DNA of 64,000 nucleotides, from positions 39,273,237 to 39,337,236 of the forward strand of contig NC_016133.3 in assembly GCF_000005505.3 (NCBI RefSeq), read 5' to 3'. Shown in pieces: positions 46,376 through 58,080 of the stretch. The notes beneath the pieces were generated by a model. That model saw only the letters and a list, made by a program, of their open reading frames with translations. It did no database searches and had not been told where the DNA came from. The translations under genes were made by a program, and so were the position numbers. Numbering within the stretch: position 1 is the first letter of the stretch; each line of letters starts with the position of its first letter. This DNA comes from Brachypodium distachyon (taxonomy: Eukaryota; Streptophyta; Magnoliopsida; Poales; Poaceae).

Positions 46376-47388
46376 CACTTGTGCGCCAAGGCGTAGAGCT
46401 CATGCGTCGTCCGGATCCGGTGCGTGTTCAGCTTCTCACGCATCTTGGGGTCACAGACGTTGATGGTGAAGGTGTTGATGATGGCGGCATCCTCCGCCTC
46501 AGGAATTGAGTAGGAGAGACTAGAAACGCGGTTGATGAAGCTCCGCAACGTCTCCCCTTCTTTCTGCACCACCGTGTGCAGCTCCGCCATGATTCCCGGG
46601 CGCTTGTAGCCACCTTGGAACGCACTGACAAAATGCTCGCGCAAGTCATCCCACGAGGAGATGGATCATGCCGGCAAGTTGAGCAACCAAGTTCTCGCCG
46701 ATCCTTTCAGGACCATGGGGAACCTGTTGGCCCTAACCTTCTCGTCGGCACCCACGGCATTCATGCCCAACGAGTTGGTTAGGAGGAAATCCTTAGGGTT
46801 CTTGGTCCCGTCATACATCCCGAGCGTTGGCAGGGCTCGGAACTTGCGGGGCCACCCCACCTGCCGCAGTTCATCGGTGAACACGGGGCAACCGTCGTCA
46901 GCCTTCCGGAGCACTTCGCCTTGGCCTCCGGGGTTGGCGTGGTCACGTGCAAGTTGGCGACGCTGCTCAAGGTGCTCGCGCAGATCCTCCTGCTGACGCG
47001 CGTTGAGCATCCCCCACACGTCTGCAGGCAAGATGGTTGATGACGAGTCAACGGAGTCGTCGCCGGGTTCCACGCCCGTGCGACGGCTACCGCCGGGCAC
47101 CCCACGCTCCGGCTGGGGGTTAGGGCCTGCACCAAGCCCCGCAACCGGGTCGGTGTCAGCCCTAGACTGGCCGTGCGATCCTCCTGACCAGCGGTTGGCT
47201 GCAGCGAGGAGGGCGATGAGCTCCGCCGTCCACGCCTCGTGCGCAGGTGTTACTTGCGGCGGCTCGTACCACATGATGGCCTGAGCCGCCACGAGGGCTT
47301 CTGACATAGTTCGGACAGGAGGCACCACGTGCTCCTGCGCGGCGCTGCCATATAGGACGGCTCCGGTGCCTCGCGGACGATCCTGCAA
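46376..47388 (-). pseudogene. Partial gag of element A
   Basis: Two minus-strand frames (47388-46666 and 46644-46376) give the gag core KFRALPTLGMYDGTKNPKDF, SARTWLLNLPA, then MREHFVSAFQGGYKRPG, AELHTVVQKEGETLRSFINR and THELYALAHK. It is clearly related to element B's gag. A frameshift lies at about 46.66 kb. It is cut off at 46376, and everything after it (protease to integrase) is absent. Confidence 0.75.
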
Positions 47389-47611
47389 GCCGGAGGGAGT
47401 TGCTTGGGAAGCAACAGAACGATGCTGAGATGGACGCGGTTCGTCGTTGGCCCGCAGCTGCTCAACGTGCGGCTCGCAAGCACGAGCGACGACCCGGCTA
47501 TGACTGGCCCCAGCGCTAGGCTACGGGGCTAGCCTCGGTCGGTCTCCAACGGAGCGAGGCGGAGGCGGAGGAAGTATCACTTGTTGCTGCGCCCCCTGCT
47601 GGCGCACCAGA

Positions 47612-48546
47612 TGTCGTAGCCGGGGACCTAGACACCGGGGATGCTGGGCACCCCCTTTTAGGTTCCGCAGTGGGCAACGGGGATCGCTTCGGCGATCGCC
47701 GGCGAGGCCAATGACGAGCGTAGCAATGAACAAGCAAGTTTACCCAGGTTCGGGCCACCTGGAGGTGTAAAACCCTACGTCCTGCTTCTGAGTATGTATT
47801 AGCCAATGAACAAGTGTTTATAGGTTGTCGGGAGAGTCCCCGGGCGCTCTCTTCCTTTCTGCTAAATGGCTACTTACTATTTCTGGACTAAATCTCTAGG
47901 AATAGTAACCCAGCTAGAGTCGACGACCCCTTTGACCAGTGGCCTCGGTCCTCCTTTCATAGTCAAGGAGATACCATAGGTGTCTCGATCTGCATGGGAG
48001 ACGCGCTTTTGGACACGCGCCGAACGAAAACCCTAGGAAGCTTGCTTTTGCTGCGCTGGCATGCATGCACGGTACAAAACACTATAGCTAGGGCGATACG
48101 CGCCCTAGATTCACTGCGAGCTACTCACTGTAGGTTGACTAGACAGGAAAATACTTCCCTGTCGGAGCATTTAATGCTTGACTTGTGCCCCCTTCAAGCT
48201 CTGACCAGCCCTACACAGAAGGAACCCGTCGGGCGGCCACGTGGCATCAATACCCTACCTGCACTGGGCACCGGCCCTGATGTAAGCGCCTACGTCAGGA
48301 GACACCCTCCCCGGCAAGTGAGCTTCCCAGGGGGCGTCCTGATGGGGATCTTCACGCTGTCATCCGGGATAACCCCCGCAGCCCGGCTAGTACTGCTCCA
48401 GGGCAACCCCCTTCCCAGGCTCCTGCCGGGCTCGTGGCTTCCCGGGCAGCTCGCACTGTGCTGCCCAGGGTTCCGTCCTTGCGGGAGCAAGCGAGGCGAC
48501 CCACGCATTGAGCAACGGTGGTACCTCGGGTGCCACTGGTGCGACA
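47612..48546 (-). repeat. 5' LTR of Gypsy element A
   Basis: 935 bp, plus-strand ends TGTCGTAGCC and GGTGCGACA, partner of 29262-30199. Minus-strand primer site TCTGGTGCGCCAG begins at 47611. Followed on the plus side by target duplication TAGCT at 48547-48551. Confidence 0.88.
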
Positions 48547-51019
48547 TAGCTACACCCTTAGGAACCTCAAAAAAAGACAACATGAACATAGACATACTTG
48601 TGAGGACCGAATTAATCAGGACAAGCCTCCCACCAATCGAGAGGAGTTTTCCTTTCCAATTGCTGAGCTTCTTCTCAAAGCGATCCTCAACGCTTTTCCA
48701 CTCCTTATTCAACAACTTTCTATACTGAATCGATATTCCGAGATAGCGAAAGGGAAAAGATCCAATCCCGCACCCAAACAGTTGCATATATTGGGCCTCC
48801 GACTCCTTAGCACGTCCAAAACAGAACAATTCACTTTTTTGAAAGTTAATCTTCAAGCCGGATAATTGCTCGAAGATGCACAAAAGCATCTTAAGATATT
48901 TAGCCTGTTTCAAATCATGTTCTAAAAAAATGACCGTGTCATCGGCATACTGAAGGATAGAAACCCCACCATCAACAAGGTGGGGAATCACCCCATTCAA
49001 CCGACCATTCTCCTTAGCGCGCTCAATAAGAACAGCGAGCATATCAGCCACGATATTGAAAAGAACCGTGGATAAAGGATCCCCCTGGCGCAAACCTTTC
49101 CTAGTTTGGAAGAAATGGCCAATGTTGTCATTAACCTTGACCCCAACACTGCCACCCCTAACAAACCCATCAATCCACTTGCACCATAATTCAGCAAAGC
49201 CCTTCATCCGTAGGGTTTGTTGAAGAAAAGACCAATTAACTTTATCGTACGCTTTTTCAAAGTCAATTTTAAAAATTACCCCATCCATTTTCTTTGAGTG
49301 CAACTCATGAATTGTCTCATGTAAGATAACCACACCCTCCAGAATGTGGCGATCTGACATAAAAGCCGATTGACTGGGTTTAACAATAGAGCTCGCTACG
49401 ACATTGATACGATTAGTACACACCTTCGCAAAAATCTTGTAACAAACATTAAGCAAACAAATCGGTCTAAATTGCTGAATTTGCGACGCATCCTCCTTCT
49501 TCGGAAGCAAGGTGATGATCCCAAAATTAATCCTATATATTGGAAGAAGGTCCGCATGAAAGTCAACAAAGAGGGCCATCAAATCCTCTTTAATAACCTC
49601 CCAGAACCTCTGAAAAAACTCAGCCCGAAATCCATCAGGTCCAGGTGCTTTATTATGCTCCATCTGAAAAACGGCCTGGCGAACCTCCTCCTCAGTGAAA
49701 GGGGCGATGAGAATTTCATTCTCTTCGGCACTCACACGAAAAAGGTCCTGGACAAACGTTTCGTCCATCGCAACATAGCTCAACTCTGATGGGCCAAACA
49801 ACTGCTTATAGTAATTAGTGATGTACAATTTCAACTGCGCATCCCCAACAATCATGCCCTCCTCCTGCTCTAACTGAAATATGCGCTTCTTACAATGCTT
49901 ACCATTCGCCACTAAATGGAAGTACTGAGTATTATTGTCACCATTGCGAACACTATTAGCTTTTGCCCGTTGAGACCATTTAGTTTCCTCATCTCTATAG
50001 AGGCCTGCTAACTGGTCATCAGCCAGTCGCTTTGCCTCCCAATCCGAACAAGAAAGCGGGCCTTGTTCAGCCAACACATCCAACTCCTCCACTAAACGAA
50101 GAAATCTATCCCACTCAACTTTAAACTCCCCACTAAGATTCTTAGCCCATCCCCGAAGAAACTGCCTAAGGTGGCAAATCCGATTTTGCCATCTCTCCAT
50201 CGCATTCGCCCCTCGTGAAACCTTGCGCCACTCCTCCGCGATAAGCTCATAGAAACCATCTTTGGTCAGCCAAGATAGTTCAAAGCTAAAACGGGCTTGA
50301 TTACCCAAATGAGCCGCGTCCCCAGAATCCAACAAAAGAGGACAATGATCCGGAAGAGTTCGTTGCAAAGCATGCACCGAAACCAACGGGTACTTAGTCT
50401 CCCACTCAGTACTCATGAGAACACGATCCAGCTTCTCGAAGGTAGGGTTAGCCAAACTATTCGCCCAAGTAAACTGACGACCAGAAAGGTTGATCTCACG
50501 AAGATCTAAGCTCTCAATAATTGCATTGAATAGGAACGGCCAACGCTCCTGGAACGCATCATTACTCTTCTCTTCTCGACGCCTGATAATATTGAAATCT
50601 CCACCCACCAACAGGGGAAGACAGTCCAAAGAACAAAATTGAACAAGCTCGGTAAGGAAATCAGCCTTAAACTGAGCTTGAGCCGTCCCATACACCGCAA
50701 TCAAAGACCACCTAAAGCCATCTTCTTTAGATTTGAGGCCAAACTTAACACAAAAGTCTCCAGCCACAACAGAGGAAACCTCCAAAGTTGTACAATTAAT
50801 ACCCAACAACATCCCCCCCGACCGACCATGCGGAGGAAGACAATGCCAAGCAAAATCTAATCCACCACCAATATGATTAAGAAAACCGGCTGAAAAATGA
50901 GCACGCCCTGTCTCAGAAAGCGCCACAAAATCAAGATTATGTAGACGAGCCATGTCAGCCAAGAAGCCGTGTTTAGCCAAGTCTCTAAGACCTCTGCTAT
51001 TCCAAAAAATTCCTTTCAT
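48547..51019 (-). pseudogene. LINE ORF2: endonuclease and reverse transcriptase
   Basis: ATG at 51019, 13 nt after the ORF1 stop. N-terminal AP-endonuclease domain (GIFWNSRGLRD, LPLLVGGDFNIIRR, PDHCPLLLDSG), then a coiled linker, then the LINE RT: APGPDGFRAEFF, FRPICLLNVCYKIFAKV, QSAFMSDRHILEGVV, FKIDFEKAYDKVNW, GLRQGDPLSTVLF and the catalytic LQYADDTVIFLE. The frame is open without stops up to the Gypsy insertion after EVPKGV; the remainder is at 29261-28282. The open frame runs some way into the Gypsy LTR, a chance chimera. Confidence 0.88.
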
Positions 51020-51032
51020 TTCGAAACAATTA

Positions 51033-51214
51033 TTATTTTTGATTTTGGAGGCCGACCACGTGGACGCCCACCTTGGTCTGCCTCGACCCCACGGGAATTC
51101 CTTTAGATCGAGGTGGAGGTTGACTACACAGAGCCTCCTCCTCCCCATCCCCATCTGATAAATTCTTACATAAATGTTCAACCGAATCTAGTGCAAGACA
51201 ATTAGAACCGCTAG
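51033..51214 (-). pseudogene. LINE ORF1 C-terminal end
   Basis: Reads SGSNCLALDSVEHLCKNLSD, then GDGEEEALCSQPPPR and GVHVVGLQNQK before TAA at 51033-51035. The basic tail and the position 13 nt before ORF2 fit the end of a plant LINE ORF1 (RNA-binding protein). Cut at about 51214 by the CACTA fragment. Confidence 0.55.
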
Positions 51215-51759
51215 GGAAGTTTTGCTACCTCTTATGGATCGTCACGATATTCTTTATACCTCTAGCCACGAGTCTTATTTCGTTGTGATATCCTATACGA
51301 CTATAGCCATGAGTCTTGTTTAGTTGTGATATCCTATGGACTATAGCCATGCCTCTTATTTCGTCGTGATATCCTATACGACTATAGCAACACCCAAGAG
51401 GATTTCGCCACACCCATATATCGTTGCAAATTACTGTATTGCTACCATACTCTGGCATCGCAATAATGCTTTTTCACAAATAGCATGGGTTGTTGCCATT
51501 AGATCTATAGCAACTCTGCAATACAACTTATGCATCGCAAAGATCGTTGCATAAATACCCTATTGTCACGCCTCTCTTAGTTGCAATAAAGCATGTGGTA
51601 TTTCGACACCCTAAATTCGGTTGCGTTACCTTATAGCATCGGTGTTTCTTGCCACGCCTACCAATGAAAATATTTAGTTGCGATTGCGCACTATTGCAAC
51701 GAAAAACCACTTATTGCAACTAAAACCGGCCGTGGCTCCAGGGTGCACGCCTTGTAGTG
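51215..51759. mobile_element. CACTA (En/Spm) transposon end fragment with subterminal repeats
   Basis: The right boundary is CGCCTTGTAGTG at 51748-51759, the complement of the CACTACAAGG terminus. Inside are many short ATTGCAAC/TTGCATC/TAGCAAC words, typical subterminal repeats. At about 51268-51390 three copies of a unit of about 42 bp occur (GTCTTATTTCGTTGTGATATCCTATACGACTATAGCCA). No CACTA end is visible on the left and there is no transposase, so one end is lost. Confidence 0.6.
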
Positions 51760-52043
51760 TCCGCATGGACTAGCACCGGCGCCACCTGCACCTGCGAGGA
51801 GGGCACCTCCTGCACCGACTTGGGCAGAGCTGCATGCACAGGCGCCGTGGGCAGCACAGCAACCTGCGAGGAAGCAACCTCCGACAGCCTCTCTGAAGCC
51901 GCATGCACCGGCGAGGGCAGCGCCGCCGTCACCGGTACCTCCTGTACCGACAGGTGCGGAGCTGCCACCTGCGCCACTGAAGCCGCAGCCGCGAACACCG
52001 GGGCCACCTGCCCCAGATCGCCAGGCACTGGCGCCTCCAACCT
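51760..52043 (-). pseudogene. LINE ORF1 internal Ala/Pro/Val-rich part
   Basis: Open minus-strand frame with repeats of the type VQEVPxxxxxxxxPVHA (SVQEVPVTAALPSPVHA; SVQEVPSSQVQVAPVLVHA). It lies directly beyond the CACTA insertion and ahead of ORF1's end, so it is most likely the low-complexity part of LINE ORF1. The N-terminal half is missing. Assignment rests on position more than on motif. Confidence 0.4.
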
Positions 52044-52049
52044 AATTAA

Positions 52050-54842
52050 CGACTACGGAAAATAGCGAAAAGGCGACGAGAGAAAAAAGTATAGGAAGAA
52101 AACAGTTCGAATGCTGGCCCCGTGGCCCGTTTCAGTGTTATTACCCCTCATCACTTCATCATCATCATTGATTTTATCAATATGGATCAACCTGGTTTCA
52201 AAGGGGCAGGGCAAAGCTACTGTAAGCTCCCAACTCCTGACGTACCTTTGAGCCACTGCGACTTTGCGGGTCATCAAAGGTTGAAGCCCTGCGTCAAAAG
52301 GTAACTTAAGTGTGCTGGGACGTCAGTGCTTCTGGATAAGGCATTAAGGCTGTATCGGGGAATCCGATTAAATATCTCACAAGAGATCCCATGTTGTTGG
52401 GTGGACGACGGCCGTCAGAATTGGTGCTATAAAGAACCCACAAATCTGCAGGTGGCTACTATTGGCAAAAGAAAAATGCAGGCAGCTAGGAGCTGACAAT
52501 AAATATCACAGCTGATGTGTAGATATTTTGAGAACCATCATCAAAGAACTATATATATGTCCATATTAGCAATATAATTTTTTTAATTTGTATACATAAT
52601 TAAGAAATGTAATGTAAAACAATTAGAGAAAAACAAACATAATCATCATTTCTACTTACGCAACTAGGAAATGCATAGACTTGACTTCTTAACCTGCATG
52701 CTGCACAAGAGTTATGCAGGGAGCACTTGTTACGTGCATAACCATTAAATTCATAGATATTGGTTTGATGCCGTTGATCGTTCGTTCTATTCCAATCCCA
52801 AGTTTTAAACTTCTCACATCACTTAATTGTTATATTCATTCTGCACAAAAAATTGTTCAGTTACAATTTGAGTTGGATAGATGAATAACGATATATAAGC
52901 ATATTTAAAGTTTGAGTTTTCTAAAAAATAGTCATTACAATTGGAAATAATATAACAACTAAATATTAATTAATAAATAACAATGCTTTACAATTTTAGA
53001 AAATACAAATATAGAGATATACCACGTTTATTTTGGGCTAATAACTAATCAAAAACGAAGTCGTGTTGTGTAAGGTTCACTCGTCGAGTTATGACTGCTC
53101 ATTGAAGAGACACCATACCCATCGCGTCGACTCATGCCATGATCAGGCTTGACAGCCGATCATGTTAGCACTCAGAAAAGACTCTGAGATCAATATATGA
53201 AGGAGCCCACTAAAAGTCCTTCAAAATGACTTCAAATGAAAATATGTCCAACATCAAAGTTTTGCGCCTCATCGAAAAAAACAACTTTTTCCTTTTAGAT
53301 CATCTCAATCTAAGGTCATATGCAAATTTTTTTGCTAAAACAGTTATCCGATTATAGAAGACATGTACTACGAATTCAGAAATTTCGGTCAAATACTTGT
53401 CACAGTGCGCCAAGCCGAATCCAAACTGAAGTTAAAAACAGAGATAAAAATACATCAAGATCAACTTGGATTGAAAAGTTGTCAATATAACATTTATTCG
53501 TTTTTTGAGAGAACAACTTTAGTTTTGGAATTATCTCGATTTGAGTTCGTTTACTACTTCAAAAGGGTCTGACGGTACAATTAGTTTTTCGACCAAACAA
53601 TTATGGAAAATTCGGACCAAAACATCCAAATTCAACCCAAATTAGGGTTTTGGATGTGAATCCAAGACTGTTATTTTGTACGGAAAGTCGATTCATCCTT
53701 TATATACATGAGGGGTGCATACCGATTGAAAAAACAAATCGAACAAACATATCCACTGCTCCATGAAAAATGTAGCATTTCTTATAGCAAACACATGTTA
53801 ACATGGTTCACATACACTTGTCCACGTACACCTAAAAATATAATTTCACAGTAACACTAATAAGAGCTCGTGAAAACTACACAAAGACCAAGTGCTAAAC
53901 ACATAGTTCAACTACAGTTCACAACAACGCTACGAGAATTTATGAAAATTACAAAGAAACTAAGCAGTGAACTGCATGGATAGTGATGAGTTTATTTCGA
54001 GCCAATTTGGAATCTGGGGCCCTCATAATTGAACTGAGATGTATTTTAGTTGTTCATTGGTTCTTTTGAAGCTGAGCTACAATTCAATTTTCTCGCAATG
54101 CTTTCAATTAAGAGGAATACCTTTTTAAAGTAACTAGATGATTCAGTCAACCTGATTTCAACAGAATTATGTACCCAATGCGATCCACACTAGGTATGTC
54201 CTTAGGTTTTGAAGTTTTATTGTAGAAGACAAATTTGAGGAACAGACTCCTAAAATATTTCTAGCTCCTCTATGCGCGCTCATGCATGGATTTTATGCCC
54301 TTGTTCTCTTCTTCTCGAAGTGGGGGTTTGTTTTCGGTTGCAAATTTGAAGCAATGTGATCAAGGCATGTAGAACCCATCGAAGTGAGCTCTTAAGAATT
54401 ATTTTAGGTGGTGCCCTGTGCTTTTTTTTTTCTTAGTGGGATATAACTCATTGCCAGGCATAGCCTTGCCCTGTAGGGACTTGACAAGCCAAAGGTACCA
54501 TTCTTGTGGATAAGTGCATTCCCTATTGTCCAATACTCCAAAAATGTTAAAATATTCCCCAACATAGATGAGAAAAGGGGCAAAAAGAGCCAAAAGGAGA
54601 AACATAGAGCATAATAGGTTTTGCTTTCCATTTTTTTCATGAACGCACTTGTGCCAACTTCCACAGTAGCCCAAAAGAAAAATACCAAACTTTGAGGGGG
54701 CCCTTGATGCAATTTCGCAACACTAAAAGTCCTAGTATAAACTATGCTCTAAGTGACCTCATAATCTATTCTGAACTTTTCTTTTCAGCAAATCCAGCCA
54801 AGCAGTGACAAATTTCCCACCCTTTTCCCCCCTTTCCCTCCT
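52050..54842. other. AT-rich intergenic region, no gene seen
   Basis: About 2.8 kb between the LINE nest and the GDU promoter. No recognised domain, RNA gene, LTR pair or clear inverted repeat. The region 53.04-53.75 kb has the style of internal sequence of an old transposon, but I cannot classify it. Confidence 0.45.
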
Positions 54843-54849
54843 TATAAAT
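54843..54849 (+). promoter_or_regulatory. TATA box of the GDU gene
   Basis: TATAAAT in CCTTATAAATAACC, preceded by a pyrimidine-rich tract (CCCACCCTTTTCCCCCCTTTCCC). It lies 172 nt before the ATG at 55015, leaving a leader of about 140 nt rich in CAA, as is common in plant 5'UTRs. Confidence 0.65.
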
Positions 54850-55014
54850 AACCCTCTAGCACTGCACTGCGCTCTCACACAATTACAACAGAGCAACAAG
54901 CAGCAACAACAACCACCTCTCAAGAACAGCAGAAAAAAAAAACAGCTCACTCATCACACACCTCGTAGTTCATTCAGAGGAGAATCGAAACACACAAGAA
55001 ATCAGCCCAACACA

Positions 55015-55527
55015 ATGAGGCCAGGAGCAGGTTTCAATGCAACGGCAGCGGCGGCCGTAGCCCCCGTGGCGGCCGCCGGAGCCGCGCATTCGGCGTGGCA
55101 CTCGCCCGTGCCTTACCTCTTCGGCGGCCTGGCCGCCATGCTCGGCCTCATCGCCTTCGCGCTCCTCATCCTTGCCTGCTCCTACTGGAAGCTCTCCGGC
55201 TACCTGGAGGGCGGCGCCGCCGGCCGTGGCGATGGCGCCGGCTCCGCCGCCGACGGCATGAAGCCGGCGGCGTCTGACCTGCCGCCGCCGATATGGGAGG
55301 AGAAGATCCTGGTGATCATGGCGGGCGACGTGAAGCCGACGTACCTGGCCACGCCCATGTCGAGCAGAGCTTCCTCCTTCGGAGACCGCAGCAGCAAGGG
55401 AGAGGAGGGGGGAGAAGAGAAGAAAGTGCAGGAAGTCGCCTTGGCTAGCATCAAAGTTGATGATAATGGTGAGCACAGTGAGAGCCAGAGAGAAACTGAT
55501 GATCACCACCGCATCCCAGAGGTGTGA
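55015..55527 (+). CDS. GDU: GLUTAMINE DUMPER family protein
   Basis: Intronless, 170 residues. After an Ala-rich N-terminus comes HSAWHSPVPYLFGGLAAMLG, then a single transmembrane helix (about 34-57) ending CSYWKLSG, then a Gly/Ala linker and the family signature VIMAG (100-104, in EEKILVIMAGDVKPTYLATP). The C-terminal tail is acidic and Ser-rich. Both parts are diagnostic for GDU proteins, plant plasma-membrane/endomembrane proteins that raise amino-acid export when over-expressed; the VIMAG motif is needed for that activity in Arabidopsis. The ATG at 55015 is the first that gives the normal N-terminus; the open frame upstream to 54805 is 5'UTR. Which GDU number it matches cannot be said. 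Confidence 0.93.
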   Translation: MRPGAGFNATAAAAVAPVAAAGAAHSAWHSPVPYLFGGLAAMLGLIAFALLILACSYWKLSGYLEGGAAGRGDGAGSAADGMKPAASDLPPPIWEEKILVIMAGDVKPTYLATPMSSRASSFGDRSSKGEEGGEEKKVQEVALASIKVDDNGEHSESQRETDDHHRIPEV

Positions 55528-58080
55528 CTGAGATTTTGCTTCTTCTTCTTCATTTAGGTTTAGGTAATGTTTTGGTGGCCGGCTGATAGGTCGATCGATG
55601 AGATCACTCGAATGGCTCAAAATTGTTGGCAGAGCAATTTTGTTTTGGTTTCCTGAAAAAAATATGGAGCACTTTGATGCCTCCAGATGCCCAGATAGGA
55701 TATAGAACGGGATTGGATAAAGTCCATGTACACTGGGAAGTACGTGCAGACCCGATCAGAGTCATAATTTTTGTGGGGTTGTGTGTGATTCTGCAATGAC
55801 GAAAACGGAGCAGAGCCGAATTGCCGACAGTATGGCACAAGAGAACAGCAATTTATCAAGACCATATTTTTGTGGAGTTATCTGTAACTTAATTTTGCCA
55901 TGATGGGAGTGAGAAATGCAGCTTTTGCTAAGCCTCTTGTCCCTACATAAAAAGTTGGTGCTTCTATTTCCTTTGCTTTTGGGGTTTTTTGGCTCCTTGT
56001 AATGGAAATGAGAATATTTTTCTTCTTCTTCTGCTCCTTTCTGTTGTGGCCAAGTGGGGGCGTGTCTGTGTATGTGTGGAGGAATCAGGTAGGGCACACA
56101 CTTTACATGTATGAGTAAACCAAGGGCAAAGTGGATGAGAATGGTTTCAGGTAGGAGACGCGGTGCGCCGATGGGCATACTTCTCATGATTGCGAATATA
56201 TGATATGATCAGGAGAAAGAAAAACCACATGAGCAGGATAAATATTCCCCACTGGAGAGGAGAGGAGACTCGAGCCGTTTTTTGTTTCCTTGTGGACACT
56301 GTTGTTTTCAGGATATCCAGTCCAGTCAGGAGTCAGCCGATCGAACTTGGGAGACAGGGTATAGTGAACAGATTCTTGAAGACGATGTGAGACTGATATC
56401 CACCATGCATACATGATGTTGATTTGTATGTATAGATATCACCAGAGTGTATCTGTATGTAACGTATACCGTTATCACCAAGTGTATAATTAGTTCCTGT
56501 TACAAATTGACTGCGTCGAGAAGAGCTCGTGACGATGGAACAAAGGAGCTGTTGCTGACTTTGTTGCTGCTTTTGCGCATGTCAGGTTTGCAGTCGCATT
56601 GTACATCCTTATCTTAGTTCATCTCCAAGAAAGAGAGCCAGCCAGCCAGCCATGTATACATAAATTTCCAAAGTAAAGTAGCCGATTGTGTTGCAATTGT
56701 CCGGATGCATAAGGATCACATATTTTAATTTCCTTCGAAGAGTCGCGTCCAAGAGTAAGGATTCATAGTTGGGTATGATGCAAAAACCACTAACGAGTAG
56801 TAACAACTGAGATGGGACGGCAGTTGGCCGTCTGTCTGAAAATGTTAGCGCAAGTCAGTCATCACACATGAATTAATTATGCAAGTAGCAGCATCAGTAG
56901 TGGCGTGGTTGGGGTTGGAGAGAGCCAACTCGAAAGTAAAGCTTGGAGAGAGCTCGGCGGAAGGAACCTGACGTCCTGATCGTTACGGTTTACTGATTAT
57001 TAATCGTTACAGTTTGGCCTCGATCTCTGTCATAAAAATCCTGCAGTATCTATCTACCCCCTTGGATCTGAATTTCTTTAACTTGACTCCAACCGTCTTA
57101 CCAACCGAGAGACAAAATTAAAGGTTTCACCATGCATGTTAACTTCACCCAAGTGAAATTTCACCAATGGAATCCGTCAAAAGAAATTTCACCAATGGAA
57201 GCGCGGTAGTGGCTCTCCATGTCACTCGTCGGTATGTACTAGCTCGACCATGGAGCGACATCTTGGGCCCGGGTTTGGAGATCGATGGACCGAGCTAGAC
57301 GACGCGTACGCTTGGCTTGATTATTGGTGTTGGCGGTTTTCCATGAACAGGAGGGATGCGATCTAGAGTCGATTGCATGATTGATTGATCCACCCAAAAA
57401 CATTCCTTTAATCATGAAGTCATCTTCTCCAGCTGCTCCATCGATCCGGGTCGGAGTCGAAGGCCGGTGAACACCGCTTTCGTCAGTCAGTTGCATACGA
57501 ACTTCTCTCAAGGGAAGAAAGAAAAGGCTCTTTACAGCTAAAGTTGGCCCAATTGGGAGTTGTATATTCTGCCTGCCTGACTTGGAGAGAGTGAATTAGC
57601 AATTGGGATTTGGGTCTCTTTGTGAGTTAGTGATGTGTGAGAGTGTTGAGATGGAGAGATGAGGGTTGCGAGAGGAGGAGACAAGCGGTTGTGTGGAAGG
57701 AGCTGGACAGCATGGGCTGGGCTGTGTGTGTATCTATGGCTGCGCAGGCGATTCGGTGGAGCTATCGGGGTGACGACGACGGCCACCACGGGCAACGGGG
57801 TCTAATTTGCCCGCCGCGTCACGGGGCGACTGCGACCGGAGCTGGCCTCCACGCCCGTTTGTTGCTCGTCCGTACGTTTCTCTCCGTTTTCTTCAGTGTT
57901 TGTCTTGTTTTGTTTTCTTTAGTATCTCTTGCAGATGGATTGCTGATCTTTTCAGTCATTCTAGGTAGGCATTCAGGATCGATTAGCGCAGCAGGCACCG
58001 ATCGAGATGGCAAGAGTGCCGTACGTGCCTCCGTGACGAAGGAGCCATAGTCCCAGAGAGAATTTGACGTGGTACCACTA
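55528..58080. other. 3' flank of GDU and intergenic DNA
   Basis: 3'UTR of GDU followed by mixed intergenic sequence. A (CAGC)n-like short run lies near 56.64 kb. No domain-bearing frame was recognised; small open frames at 57.6-58.1 kb have no family likeness. Confidence 0.4.

Larger units (their letters stand above)
29262..48546 (-). mobile_element. Gypsy element A (outer), carrying element B inside
   Basis: Bounded by two LTRs (29262-30199, 938 bp; 47612-48546, 935 bp) and a perfect TAGCT target duplication (29257-29261, 48547-48551). A primer site (minus-strand TCTGGTGCGCCAG just inside 47611) and polypurine tract (minus-strand CCCGGGGGCTAC at 30200-30211) set the orientation as minus. 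Element A keeps part of gag (46376-47388) and the last exon of an antisense gene (30639-32183). Its protease, RT, RNase H and integrase are gone, replaced by an LTR scrap and element B. Confidence 0.85.
48547..52043 (-). mobile_element. LINE, 5' part (rest at 27929-29261)
   Basis: Minus-strand order: end of ORF1, then ORF2 endonuclease and reverse transcriptase, up to the TAGCT duplication at 48547-48551. It is also interrupted by a CACTA fragment (51215-51759). The 5' end is truncated within ORF1 near 52043; the next bases are AATTAA, which match those beside the poly(A) tail at 27923-27928. Confidence 0.85.

Noticed and set aside
54399..54712. Hydrophobic minus-strand frames of 91 and 102 codons
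   Set aside because: Two overlapping frames with similar length, no family likeness, and located in the AT-rich upstream region of GDU; no supporting promoter or homologue.
57637..58050. 137-codon plus-strand frame with a hydrophobic stretch
   Set aside because: The hydrophobic part comes from a T-rich tract; no family likeness, and its overlapping minus-strand frames are equally long.
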